Shown here: piece after piece, positions 27,995 through 36,526 of the stretch
Layout: each line of letters begins with the position of its first letter
How positions within the stretch are numbered: the stretch's first letter is position 1
Assembly (NCBI RefSeq): GCF_016132445.1
Contig: NZ_CP046056.1
Span: forward strand, 124,001 to 188,000
From: Venatoribacter cucullus
Lineage (GTDB): Bacteria > Pseudomonadota > Gammaproteobacteria > Pseudomonadales > Oceanobacteraceae
DNA length: 64,000 nt
Direction of reading: 5' to 3'
Position numbers and translations under genes: made by a program
The notes under the pieces: generated by a model
The model's database searches: none
What the model saw: only the letters and a program-made list of their open reading frames with translations
Told to the model about the DNA's origin: nothing

Positions 27995-28290
27995 AGGTAC
28001 CCCATGTGTGCGCTGACAAGCTGTTGATTGTTGCCTGACCGGCAAAGGCCGGCATTAAAGGCGCAGGCCTGCTCTGTGTGAATGCGACCTAGGTAGTAAT
28101 TCACTGTAAAGATTGATCTGTTGCAGGTACCGGCCTGATTGGCGTCAATGGCAGGGTTGATAGACACAGGTTGGTCATATCGGGCGATTATAAATCGTGT
28201 GTAACGGCCCAAAAAAAGCCACACTAATGCATTCCCTGCTAACCGAATGCTGTTGGCCGGCGTGTACTAATGACATTGCAGGAGCTTGCC

Positions 28291-29520
28291 ATGCTTTACC
28301 GACTGAACGCCCAGATAATGGAGGCCATGCTGCCACTGCACGTGATGGCCCGTCAAACCCGGCAGATGATGTACCAGCCGCTGAACCCGCTGAACAGCAG
28401 CTGGGCGTTTCAGACTCTGCGTGCCGGTATGGAGCTGACCGAGCGGCTGACCGCCTGTTATCAGCAGCCGGCCTGGGATCTGGATACCACCACGATTAAC
28501 GGCGAAACCGTCGCCATTGAGTACCGGGTGGCGGTGCATAAGCCCTACTGCAATCTGTTGCATTTTGAGCGGCAGAAAGACGGTTTGCAGCAGCCCAAGG
28601 TGCTGATGATCGCACCGTTATCCGGCCATTACGCCACTCTGCTGCGTGGCACGGTGCGGGAATTTATGCCCGACCACGAGGTATACATTACCGACTGGAT
28701 CAATGCCCGCGATGTGCCGCTCAGCGACGGCTCATTCCGCTTTGATGACTATGTCGATTACCTGATTCAGTTTCTGGAGCATCTGGGGCCAGATACTCAC
28801 GTACTGGCCGTGTGTCAGCCTTGTGTGCCGATGCTGGCAGCAGCGGCTTACATGGCCAGGAACAATCATCCGGCCCAGCCGCGCAGCATGACCCTGATGG
28901 GTGGCCCGGTGGATACCCGTATTAGCCCGACCAGCGTCAACGATTACGCCTCCGGCAAAGATCTGGAATGGTTTGAGGATAATGTGATTCAGCGTGTGCC
29001 GCGCGGCTTTGCCGGCCGCCGCCAGCTGGTGTATCCAGGGTTTATCCAGCTCACGGGTTTTATGTCGATGAACCTGGATTCGCACCTCAACAAACACTTC
29101 AAATTTTTCAATGACCTGATCAAAGGCGATGGTGACAGCGCCGATGCGCACCGCCAGTTTTACAACGAATACCTGGCGGTAATGGATATGCCGGGCCTGT
29201 ATTATCTGGACACCATCCGTAAGGTATTTCTGGAGCATCAGCTGCCCAAGGGCGAGATGGAGTTCCGCGGCCAGCGCATTGATCTGAGTGCGATCCGTGA
29301 TACTGCTCTGCTGACCGTGGAAGGTGAGTTGGATGATATTACCGGCCGCGGCCAGACCTCTTGCGCGCTGGATCTGTGCAGCAATATCCCCGCGGCCCGC
29401 AAACAGCACCTGGAAGTGGCAGGGGTGGGGCACTACGGCATCTTCAATGGCCGTCGCTTCCGTCAGGAGGTGGCACCGGTGGTGAAAGCCTTTATGCGTC
29501 AGCACGCCGGTAAGCAGTAA
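28291..29520 (+). CDS. phaZ: Intracellular polyhydroxyalkanoate depolymerase
   Basis: Breaks down stored PHB-type polyester granules. It has 409 residues from ATG at 28291, chosen because AGGAG (28280-28284) lies six bases upstream and because the family begins MLYxL; the ATG at 28270 would add seven residues. The nucleophile elbow has cysteine in place of the lipase-box serine (LAVCQPCVPMLAA), as in the PhaZ1 type of Ralstonia. Further family blocks: DWINARDVPLSDGSF, VYPGFIQLTGFMSMNLD and VAGVGHYGIFNGRRFR with the active-site His. A thiolase that could start PHB synthesis is at 41224-42405, but phaB and phaC are not in the window. Confidence 0.93.
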   Translation: MLYRLNAQIMEAMLPLHVMARQTRQMMYQPLNPLNSSWAFQTLRAGMELTERLTACYQQPAWDLDTTTINGETVAIEYRVAVHKPYCNLLHFERQKDGLQQPKVLMIAPLSGHYATLLRGTVREFMPDHEVYITDWINARDVPLSDGSFRFDDYVDYLIQFLEHLGPDTHVLAVCQPCVPMLAAAAYMARNNHPAQPRSMTLMGGPVDTRISPTSVNDYASGKDLEWFEDNVIQRVPRGFAGRRQLVYPGFIQLTGFMSMNLDSHLNKHFKFFNDLIKGDGDSADAHRQFYNEYLAVMDMPGLYYLDTIRKVFLEHQLPKGEMEFRGQRIDLSAIRDTALLTVEGELDDITGRGQTSCALDLCSNIPAARKQHLEVAGVGHYGIFNGRRFRQEVAPVVKAFMRQHAGKQ

Positions 29521-29533
29521 GTGGCCGGACGCT

Positions 29534-29561
29534 AGAAGCCAGAAGCCAGAAGCTAAAAGCC
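29534..29561. repeat. Four tandem 7-bp units after phaZ
   Basis: AGAAGCC, AGAAGCC, AGAAGCT, AAAAGCC in direct tandem. The same heptads (AGAAGCC, AAAAGCC) also occur at 53245-53258 in the hairpin island. No coding explanation. Confidence 0.7.
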
Positions 29562-29576
29562 CAGTCAGCAATATCG

Positions 29577-29613
29577 GATAACAGCGGCCCCACTGCGTGG
29601 CTCTGCTGTTATC
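29577..29613. terminator. Stem-loop between phaZ and metX
   Basis: GATAACAGC (29577-29585) pairs with GCTGTTATC (29605-29613), with a smaller CCAC-TGC-GTGG hairpin inside. There is no T-run, so it may be a factor-dependent terminator or an RNA stabiliser for phaZ. Confidence 0.5.
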
Positions 29614-29671
29614 TGCCGGCAAGCCTGATAAACTCGCGCTTTGATTTTTCAGCCTTATTCACCTGAGCGGG

Positions 29672-30841
29672 ATGCCAACTCTCATGCCGGATGTGATTCC
29701 CGACGATTCCGTCGGTCTGGTGACACCCCAGTTATTCCATTTCGATGAACCATTGACCCTGCGCAGTGGCCGTGTGCTGCCGCAATACGATCTGATGGTG
29801 GAAACCTACGGTACGCTGAACCGCAATAAAACCAATGCGGTGCTGATCTGTCATGCATTGAGTGGCGATCACCACGCGGCCGGTTACCACAGCATAAATG
29901 ATAAAAAGCCTGGCTGGTGGGACAGTGCCATCGGCCCGGGCAAGCCGATTGATACCAACCGCTTTTTTGTGGTGGCGCTGAACAATCTGGGCGGCTGTTC
30001 CGGTTCTACCGGGCCGGTGAGCACCAACCCGGAAACCGGCAAGGTCTATGGGCCGGATTTTCCCATACTGGCGGTGCGCGATTGGGTGAACAGTCAGGCG
30101 CGCCTGGCCGACCGGCTGGGCATTCAGCAGTGGGCAGCGGTGGTGGGTGGGTCGCTCGGTGGTATGCAGGTATTACGCTGGTCGATTCAGTTTCCTGAAC
30201 GTCTGCGTCACGCCGTTATTATTGCCTCGGCACCGAAATTATCGGCGCAGAATATTGCTTTTAACGAAGTCGCGCGCCAGGCCATTGCCAAAGATCCCGA
30301 TTTCCATAACGGTCATTACCTGCAGCACGATACCCTTCCCAAGGCGGGTCTGATGCAGGCGCGCATGCTCGGGCATTTAACCTATTTATCCGACGATGCC
30401 ATGCGGCAGAAATTCGGCCGCGAATTAAAAGAAGGCAAACTGAATTACAGCTTTGCGCCGGAATTTGAAGTCGAAAGTTATCTGCATTATCAGGGTGAAA
30501 AATTCAGTACCCGCTTTGATGCCAATACCTACATGCTGATGACCAAGGCGCTGGATTATTTTGACCCGGCCGCCGATTACGATAACGATCTGGTGAAATG
30601 CATGAGCCGGGCGCAGTGTAAATTCCTGCTGGTGTCGTTCACTACCGACTGGCGTTTTTCACCGGCCCGTTCGGAAGAAATTGTGAATGCGCTGGTACAA
30701 AACGATAAAGACGTCAGCTACGCCTGTGTGGAATCAGAAAGTGGCCACGATGCCTTCTTAATGCCTATTCCGCGTTATATGGCCATTTTTAACGCCTATA
30801 TGCGCCGGGTTGCGGACGATGTTGAAGGAGGTGCGCGGTGA
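29672..30841 (+). CDS. metX: Homoserine O-acyltransferase MetX
   Basis: Alpha/beta-hydrolase-fold enzyme activating homoserine for methionine synthesis; 389 residues. The nucleophile elbow is [14 protein letters not shown], with catalytic Asp in [13 protein letters not shown]-adjacent sequence and His in [21 protein letters not shown] is the family oxyanion region. Many gammaproteobacterial MetX proteins paired with MetW use succinyl-CoA instead of acetyl-CoA; the acyl donor cannot be settled here by eye. The stop overlaps the metW GTG start by four bases. Confidence 0.94.
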   Translation: MPTLMPDVIPDDSVGLVTPQLFHFDEPLTLRSGRVLPQYDLMVETYGTLNRNKTNAVLICHALSGDHHAAGYHSINDKKPGWWDSAIGPGKPIDTNRFFVVALNNLGGCSGSTGPVSTNPETGKVYGPDFPILAVRDWVNSQARLADRLGIQQWAAVVGGSLGGMQVLRWSIQFPERLRHAVIIASAPKLSAQNIAFNEVARQAIAKDPDFHNGHYLQHDTLPKAGLMQARMLGHLTYLSDDAMRQKFGRELKEGKLNYSFAPEFEVESYLHYQGEKFSTRFDANTYMLMTKALDYFDPAADYDNDLVKCMSRAQCKFLLVSFTTDWRFSPARSEEIVNALVQNDKDVSYACVESESGHDAFLMPIPRYMAIFNAYMRRVADDVEGGAR

Positions 30842-31440
30842 GTGCCTTACGCGAAGACCTGCAGATTATTCAGCAATGGGTAAAGCCCGACAGCCAGGTG
30901 CTGGACCTCGGCTGTGGCGAAGGCACCTTGCTGAAATACCTGCAGCAGCACAAAAATGTGCGGGGTTACGGGCTGGAAATTGACCCGGATAAAATCACCG
31001 CCTGCATCGCCAATGGCGTGAACGTGATTGAGCAGGATCTGGACAAAGGCTTAAGTAATTTTTCCGACAACAGCATTGATACCGTCATTATGACGCAGGC
31101 TTTGCAGGCCGTGCAGCGCCCCGATTTGTTGCTGGATGAAATGCTGCGCATCGGTGATGAGGCCATCGTGACCTTTCCGAATTTCGGTTACTGGCGCACG
31201 CGCTTTTATCTGCTGTTAAAAGGCCGCATGCCGATGTCGGAAACCCTGCCGTATAACTGGTACGACACGCCTAATATTCACATGTGCACCTTTCGCGATT
31301 TTGAAGTGCTGTGTCACGCCAAAAATATCCGCATTCTTAACCGCACGGTGGTGGATGATCAGCACCGTGAACACTGGACCATCGGTTTATGGCCGGCCAT
31401 GCTCGGCGAAATCGCTGTTTATCACATTACGAGGAAATAA
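30838..31440 (+). CDS. metW: Methionine biosynthesis protein MetW
   Basis: A 200-residue SAM-methyltransferase-fold protein that always accompanies this type of MetX and is needed for its function in studied species. The SAM-binding motif [12 protein letters not shown] is at residues about 21-32; later family blocks are [38 protein letters not shown] and [15 protein letters not shown]. The GTG start overlaps the metX stop, giving translational coupling. Confidence 0.95.
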   Translation: MSALREDLQIIQQWVKPDSQVLDLGCGEGTLLKYLQQHKNVRGYGLEIDPDKITACIANGVNVIEQDLDKGLSNFSDNSIDTVIMTQALQAVQRPDLLLDEMLRIGDEAIVTFPNFGYWRTRFYLLLKGRMPMSETLPYNWYDTPNIHMCTFRDFEVLCHAKNIRILNRTVVDDQHREHWTIGLWPAMLGEIAVYHITRK

Positions 31441-31442
31441 CC

Positions 31443-31910
31443 ATGAAGACACTGCAGCATCATGTTATGACCCTGATCTGTCTGCTGGCGGTCGCTTTCA
31501 GTCCGCTGTCACTGGCCAACAGCCGCGGTGAGCAGAAGCAGGTATTCGGTGATTACGAAGTGCATTATATCGGCCTGACCTCCAGCTTTCTGACGCCCGA
31601 AGTGGCTGCGGCTTACGGCATTGACCGTTCCCGCTCGCTGGGTTTTCTGAGTATTTCGGTGTTGCAGAGCCAGTCCGGTCAGGAGCTGGCGGTGCCGGTG
31701 CGGGCCAAACTGACCGGCACCATCCGCAACCTGATTGGTCAGACCCGCACGCTGGAATTCCGCGAAATTAAAGAAACCAATGCGGTGTATTACATCAGCA
31801 CCTTCCGCTTTGATGACGAAGATATGTACACCGTGCAGTTACAAGCCACGCCGGAAGGCCAGACCCGCACCTTCGATGTGAAATTCAGCCAGCGGTTTTA
31901 TCAGCAATGA
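31443..31910 (+). CDS. DUF4426 exported protein
   Basis: A 155-residue protein with a signal peptide (about 1-25, ending SLAN). The mature part shows [26 protein letters not shown], a family hallmark, and a C-terminal [11 protein letters not shown]. Homologues commonly sit between metW and rdgB, which is the arrangement here: two bases after metW and overlapping rdgB by four bases. Function unknown. The start at 31443 has GAGGAA upstream; in-frame codons before it belong to the end of metW. Confidence 0.88.
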   Translation: MKTLQHHVMTLICLLAVAFSPLSLANSRGEQKQVFGDYEVHYIGLTSSFLTPEVAAAYGIDRSRSLGFLSISVLQSQSGQELAVPVRAKLTGTIRNLIGQTRTLEFREIKETNAVYYISTFRFDDEDMYTVQLQATPEGQTRTFDVKFSQRFYQQ

Positions 31911-32518
31911 AAATAGTATTGGCCAGCGGTAACGCCGGAAAATTACGGGAATTCCGCGCCTTGTTTGACACGCACTTTGCTCAGCAACACATTGAGATGC
32001 TGCCGCAAACTGAATTGGGTGTAACCGAGGCCGAGGAAACCGGCCTCAGCTTTGTCGAAAACGCCATTATCAAAGCCCGCCACGCCTGTGCCGTTACCGG
32101 TTTACCGGCTCTGGCCGATGATTCCGGTTTAGAAGTGGATGCCCTGGCCGGCGCGCCGGGTATTTACAGCGCCCGCTATGCCCAGCCGCAGGATGGTTTT
32201 GGCAGCGGTGATGCCGCCAATAATGCCAAGCTGCTGGCGGCGTTACAGGACATTACCGACGAACAACGCAGCGCGCGTTTTCAGTGTGTGCTGGTGTATA
32301 TGCGCCACGCCAATGACCCGACCCCGCAGGTGTTTCAGGGCAGCTGGGAAGGCCGCATTCTGCAGGCACCGGAAGGCACCGACGGCTTCGGTTATGATCC
32401 GCTGTTTTATGTGCCCGAAACCGGTTGTGCTTCGGCCAGCCTGAGCAAAGAACGGAAAAACCAGCTCTCGCACCGTGCCAAAGCCCTGCAACAATTACTG
32501 CAGCATTGGCGCCCCTGA
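31907..32518 (+). CDS. rdgB: XTP/dITP diphosphatase RdgB (HAM1 family)
   Basis: House-cleaning pyrophosphatase that removes non-canonical purine nucleotides such as dITP and XTP. It has 203 residues. Motifs: [14 protein letters not shown] at the N-terminus, [13 protein letters not shown] with the catalytic Asp, [26 protein letters not shown] and [16 protein letters not shown] near the end. ATGA overlap with the upstream DUF4426 gene. Confidence 0.97.
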   Translation: MKIVLASGNAGKLREFRALFDTHFAQQHIEMLPQTELGVTEAEETGLSFVENAIIKARHACAVTGLPALADDSGLEVDALAGAPGIYSARYAQPQDGFGSGDAANNAKLLAALQDITDEQRSARFQCVLVYMRHANDPTPQVFQGSWEGRILQAPEGTDGFGYDPLFYVPETGCASASLSKERKNQLSHRAKALQQLLQHWRP

Positions 32519-32521
32519 TTC

Positions 32522-33664
32522 ATGCTGCAACTGCCGCCGTTAAGCCTGTATATCCATATTCCCTGGTGTATCCGCAAATGCCCGTACTGCGATTTTAATT
32601 CGCATCAGGCGGGCACGGAGCTGCCGGAGCAGGAGTATATTCAGGCACTGCTGGCCGATCTGGACCACGACCTGACCTGGGTACAGGGCCGGGAAATTCA
32701 GAGTATTTTCTTTGGCGGCGGCACCCCCAGTTTGTTCTCGGCGGCGGCTTACCAAGCCTTGTTTAACGGACTGCAGCAACGCCTGGGTTTCGCTGCGGAT
32801 ATCGAAATCACCCTGGAAGCGAACCCCGGCACCTTTGAGGCGGAGAAATTCGCTGCTTACCGTCAGCTGGGTATTAATCGTTTATCCATCGGTATTCAGA
32901 GCTTTCATCCGCAGCATTTGCAGGCGCTGGGGCGGGTGCACGACAGCGCCCAGGCGATGCGGGCGGTGGAAATGGCCAAGCAGGCCGGCTTTGATCATTT
33001 TAATCTCGATTTAATGTATGGCCTGCCGGGGCAAACGGTGGAGCAGGCGCTGGCCGATATCCGCCAGGCGCTGGCGTTTCAGCCACCGCATCTGTCCTGG
33101 TATCAGCTGACCATTGAACCCAATACCGAATTTTATAAAACCCCGCCACGGCTGCCGCAGGATGATGATCTGTGGGACATTCAGGAAGCGGGGCTGGCGT
33201 TATTAGCGCAGCAGGGTTTTGAGCATTATGAGATTTCCGCTCATGCCAAACCCGGTCAGGCGGCGCGTCATAATGTTAATTACTGGCAGTTCGGGGATTA
33301 TCTCGGCATTGGTGCGGGCGCCCACGGCAAAATTACCCTGCCGCAAACCGGGCAGATTATCCGTACCCAGAAAACCCGTTTACCGAAAGATTATCTGCAT
33401 CCGGCGAAACCATTTCTGAGCAGTCAGCAACCCATTGCGGCTGACGAAGTGGGGCTGGAATGTCTGATGAATGCACTGCGTTTAAAAGATGGCATGCTCA
33501 CTGCGGAATTTATCCAGCGCACCGGCCTGACCCTGGAATCGGTGAAAAACCCCCTGCAAAAAGCCCAACAGTTGGGATTGTTGCAGGTGGATGAGCGCAT
33601 CATCGCCACCGCCAAAGGCCAGCAGTATCTGAACGAACTGCTGGCGTTATTTCTGGCCGATTAA
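32522..33664 (+). CDS. hemW: HemW, radical-SAM haem chaperone
   Basis: Coproporphyrinogen-oxidase-like radical-SAM protein of 380 residues. The iron-sulfur motif is CIRKCPYC (Cys16, Cys20, Cys23), followed by FGGGTPSLF and the SAM-binding RLSIGIQSFHPQHL region. It lacks the N-terminal extension of true HemN oxidases, so the haem-trafficking HemW name is preferred. It starts three bases after rdgB; rdgB-hemW is a common pair. Confidence 0.94.
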   Translation: MLQLPPLSLYIHIPWCIRKCPYCDFNSHQAGTELPEQEYIQALLADLDHDLTWVQGREIQSIFFGGGTPSLFSAAAYQALFNGLQQRLGFAADIEITLEANPGTFEAEKFAAYRQLGINRLSIGIQSFHPQHLQALGRVHDSAQAMRAVEMAKQAGFDHFNLDLMYGLPGQTVEQALADIRQALAFQPPHLSWYQLTIEPNTEFYKTPPRLPQDDDLWDIQEAGLALLAQQGFEHYEISAHAKPGQAARHNVNYWQFGDYLGIGAGAHGKITLPQTGQIIRTQKTRLPKDYLHPAKPFLSSQQPIAADEVGLECLMNALRLKDGMLTAEFIQRTGLTLESVKNPLQKAQQLGLLQVDERIIATAKGQQYLNELLALFLAD

Positions 33665-33668
33665 GCGG

Positions 33669-34382
33669 TTATTTCCGGACGCTGCGGTAACCATCCAGCA
33701 GCGCGGCAAAGTCTTGTTCCTGCCAGTGAATGGCGCGTTTTTTTACTTCTTTACGGAACGAGCGCAGCAGCCGGTCGAGGTTGCTTTGCTGCCAGCCGTT
33801 GCCGCTTTGTGCATGGCATTTATCAAAATCAATCAGCCACACGCGGCCATCGGTATCGAGCAGAATATTGTGAATATTCAGATCGGTATGGTTCACCTGA
33901 GCCCGGTGCAGACGGGCTATTTCGATGCCGATATGACGGTACTCTTCGGTATCCAGCGGGCCTTGTTGCAGCAACTCGGCCAGATCGCGGGCGGCGGCAA
34001 TTTTTTCGGTAATCAGGTCGGCGCGGTAACAAAGGCCGCGTTTGACTGCCCGCGCTGCCAGTGGCCGGGGCACATTGACGCCGGCTGCACGCAGTGTACT
34101 GAGCAGGGCAAATTCCTGCTGGCTGCGGGTGTTGTCCCAGCCGCTGAACCAATAGCAATCGCGCACCAGTTTGCCGAACAAACCACCGCGGCGGTAATGC
34201 CGCAGCGCCGCGTCACCGCCGTCGCTGCGGATAAACCAGGTGGTACCGCGGCCACTGGCCTGGCCGCTGATGCGGTTGTGCCGGCGCCAATGGGCCGGGT
34301 CAAACACCGGTGCGGCGGGGTCGGCCAACCATTGCGGGTCGTACCAGATCACTTCTTGGGCAGACAGTTGCCGGCGTTGCAT
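33669..34382 (-). CDS. kdkA: 3-deoxy-D-manno-octulosonic acid kinase
   Basis: Phosphorylates Kdo on lipid A in bacteria that carry a single phosphorylated Kdo. A 237-residue small kinase of the RIO/Kdo-kinase type. Visible: GRGTTWFIRSDGGDAALRHYRRGG (ATP-binding region with Lys replaced in the usual family manner), HRAQVNHTDLNIHNILL (catalytic loop, Asp) and VWLIDFDKC (metal-binding DFD). It is divergent from a heptosyltransferase gene (109 bp between starts); both serve the lipopolysaccharide core. Confidence 0.92.
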   Translation of the reverse strand: MQRRQLSAQEVIWYDPQWLADPAAPVFDPAHWRRHNRISGQASGRGTTWFIRSDGGDAALRHYRRGGLFGKLVRDCYWFSGWDNTRSQQEFALLSTLRAAGVNVPRPLAARAVKRGLCYRADLITEKIAAARDLAELLQQGPLDTEEYRHIGIEIARLHRAQVNHTDLNIHNILLDTDGRVWLIDFDKCHAQSGNGWQQSNLDRLLRSFRKEVKKRAIHWQEQDFAALLDGYRSVRK

Positions 34383-34491
34383 AAGGGCCCCGGAAAAAGC
34401 GCGTAATGGGTTAAAAAGCCGGCAATTTTACACCGAACACCCGCCCCTGCATAATCGGGCCTGTTTTCCCTACCCAGCTGTGAGTGCTTGT

Positions 34492-35544
34492 ATGCCATTG
34501 TTTAATCAGCCGCCGGAGTCTGTCTGTTTTGTGCGTTTGTCGGCCATTGGCGACGTCTGTCATGCGGTTGCCGCCGTGCAGGCGTTGCAACGGCACTGGC
34601 CACAGACCCGGGTGACCTGGGTGGTGGGAAAAATTGAAGCACAGCTGTTGCAGGGATTGGCCGGTGTCGAGCTGGTGGTGTACGACAAGAAAGCCGGCTG
34701 GGCGGGCATGAAAGCCGTGTGGCAGCAGCTGAACGGGCGGCGCTTTGATGCGTTGGTGCACATGCAGCTGGCATTACGCGCCAGCCTGCTGACCCTGGGT
34801 ATTAAAGCCCGCTACAAGGTCGGCTTTAACCGCCGCCGCGCCAAAGAAGGGCAGTGGCTGTTTACCAACCGTAAAATTACCGACACCGAATCGCAGCACG
34901 TACTCGACAGTTTCTATGCCTTTATTGAATATCTGGGTGTGCCGCCATCGGCCCCGCAATGGCAGTTGTCGTTAAGCGACGCTGACCAGGAGTTTGCCCG
35001 CCAGCAGTTGCAGCAGCGCGCCACGGTGGTGATCTGCCCGGCGGCCAGTAAAGATGAACGCAACTGGTTGCCGGAGCGTTACGCGGCTTTTGCCGATTAT
35101 GTGGTGAATCAGGGGTTTCAGGTGGCTGTTTGTGGCTCGCCGGCCGCCCGTGAAGTGCAGCTGGCAGCGCAGATTGAAGCGGCCATGCAACAGCAGGCGC
35201 TGAATCTGGTGGGGCAAACCAGCCTCAAGCAGCTGGCGGCGGTGTTGCAGCAAGCGGTGCTGGTGCTGGCGCCGGATTCCGGCCCGGCGCATATCGCCAC
35301 CACGCAGGGGACGCCGGTGCTGGGGTTGTACGCCCACAGTAATCCGCAACGCACCGGGCCGTATAACAACCGTGCCGATGTGGTGAGTGTGTATGAACAG
35401 GTGGTGGTGGAGCAGCAGGGTAAACCGCTGAACGAGTTACCCTGGAGTACCCGCGCCAAAGGCGCGGAGTTAATGCAGCGGATACCGCTGAGTGCGGTCA
35501 TTGAACGTTTCGAGCAAATGCGGCAGCGTGAGCTGCCGCACTGA
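34492..35544 (+). CDS. Lipopolysaccharide heptosyltransferase family protein (GT9)
   Basis: A 350-residue ADP-heptose-dependent glycosyltransferase of the WaaC/WaaF family. Blocks: VCFVRLSAIGDVCHAVAAVQAL at the N-terminus (acceptor site), VVICPAASKDERNWLPERYAAF and LVLAPDSGPAHIATTQGTPVLGLY in the donor-binding domain, the latter with the family DSGPxH motif. The start at 34492 excludes an upstream in-frame extension that is antisense to kdkA and not conserved. The particular heptose transferred is not assignable. It converges with the TPR gene. Confidence 0.92.
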   Translation: MPLFNQPPESVCFVRLSAIGDVCHAVAAVQALQRHWPQTRVTWVVGKIEAQLLQGLAGVELVVYDKKAGWAGMKAVWQQLNGRRFDALVHMQLALRASLLTLGIKARYKVGFNRRRAKEGQWLFTNRKITDTESQHVLDSFYAFIEYLGVPPSAPQWQLSLSDADQEFARQQLQQRATVVICPAASKDERNWLPERYAAFADYVVNQGFQVAVCGSPAAREVQLAAQIEAAMQQQALNLVGQTSLKQLAAVLQQAVLVLAPDSGPAHIATTQGTPVLGLYAHSNPQRTGPYNNRADVVSVYEQVVVEQQGKPLNELPWSTRAKGAELMQRIPLSAVIERFEQMRQRELPH

Positions 35545-35575
35545 GTGCCCGAGCAGGCACCGGATTAATGGCTGA

Positions 35576-36526
35576 TCAGGCGTGGCTGGCCGGATCATCC
35601 GTCTTATCTTCGTGATCTTCATCGCGGTCGGGTAAGACCACCATTTCCAGAAAACGCGGATGCTCATGCAGGCTGACAAAACTGCTGTCACGGCCAGCCT
35701 GCAGCCGCAACGAGTCGGTTTTGCGGATGGCCCGGTGCAGGTCACGCAAGGCTTCGTCCGGCATATCAGATTCAGCGTAAGCACAGGCACGCTGGTACAG
35801 GGCATGGCTGTTATCGGGGTCAATATCCAGTGCCCGGTTGGCCAGGCTGCGGGCCCATTGCGCCTGCCCCAGCAACAGTGCGGCATCGGCTTTGTAGGTT
35901 AAGGCTTCCACATCGTCGGTACGCAGTTCCAGAATCTGATCATAAATGGCGATTTTGGCTTCGGCGGTATTTTCCTGCGAGGCTTTCAGCCACAACGAAT
36001 GAATTTCGTTGGTCAGCTCAATCTCTTCCTGGGCCTGGGCGATATGGCGTGATTTATGGTGCAGTTCTTCTTCCAGCTTATCCAGCCGTTGTTCATAGCT
36101 GGCGGTGATGCGCCGGATTTCTTCATTGGCAAAAGCGCCGGCGCGTTCTTTGATATCACGCATTGAGTTCCAGCCGACCAATACCAGAATGGTGGAGGCA
36201 CCGGCGATCAAATAGAAGAAGTAGGTGACGGTGTCGGTGGCGTAGCGGACGGCGGTGCTGGCCACCATAATTTCGCGGTCGACGATTTTTTCGGTGGCCT
36301 CTACGCGCAGATCGGCAATCATCTGCCGCAATGTGCGTACTTCATCGAGCAGATAACGCTCGGTAAAGGCGTTATACAGGGGCGCATCCAGCGCATCGAT
36401 GGCCTGGTCAGCCTCGGCTTCCTGCGCCGCCTGGTCGGCCACGGGGGATGGACTGCCCCAGCTCTGCAGGGGCAGTAACAGGCTGCTGAGCAGCAGCGCG
36501 GTCAGGCAAGTTTTTGTGCTGGCCAT
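35576..36526 (-). CDS. Membrane-anchored TPR and coiled-coil protein
   Basis: A 316-residue protein with a signal-like segment (residues about 6-24), an amphipathic region, a membrane segment (YFFYLIAGASTILVLVGW, about 102-119), a long coiled coil (about 125-170, ITASYEQRLDKLEEELHHKS) and two or three tetratricopeptide repeats (about 180-275, e.g. AQWARSLANRALDIDPDNSHALYQRA). The tail is acidic (DRDEDHEDKTDD). Its start lies inside the end of the ectoine aspartokinase gene (25-bp overlap), so it is probably the last gene of the ect transcript. No known function. Confidence 0.75.
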   Translation of the reverse strand: MASTKTCLTALLLSSLLLPLQSWGSPSPVADQAAQEAEADQAIDALDAPLYNAFTERYLLDEVRTLRQMIADLRVEATEKIVDREIMVASTAVRYATDTVTYFFYLIAGASTILVLVGWNSMRDIKERAGAFANEEIRRITASYEQRLDKLEEELHHKSRHIAQAQEEIELTNEIHSLWLKASQENTAEAKIAIYDQILELRTDDVEALTYKADAALLLGQAQWARSLANRALDIDPDNSHALYQRACAYAESDMPDEALRDLHRAIRKTDSLRLQAGRDSSFVSLHEHPRFLEMVVLPDRDEDHEDKTDDPASHA

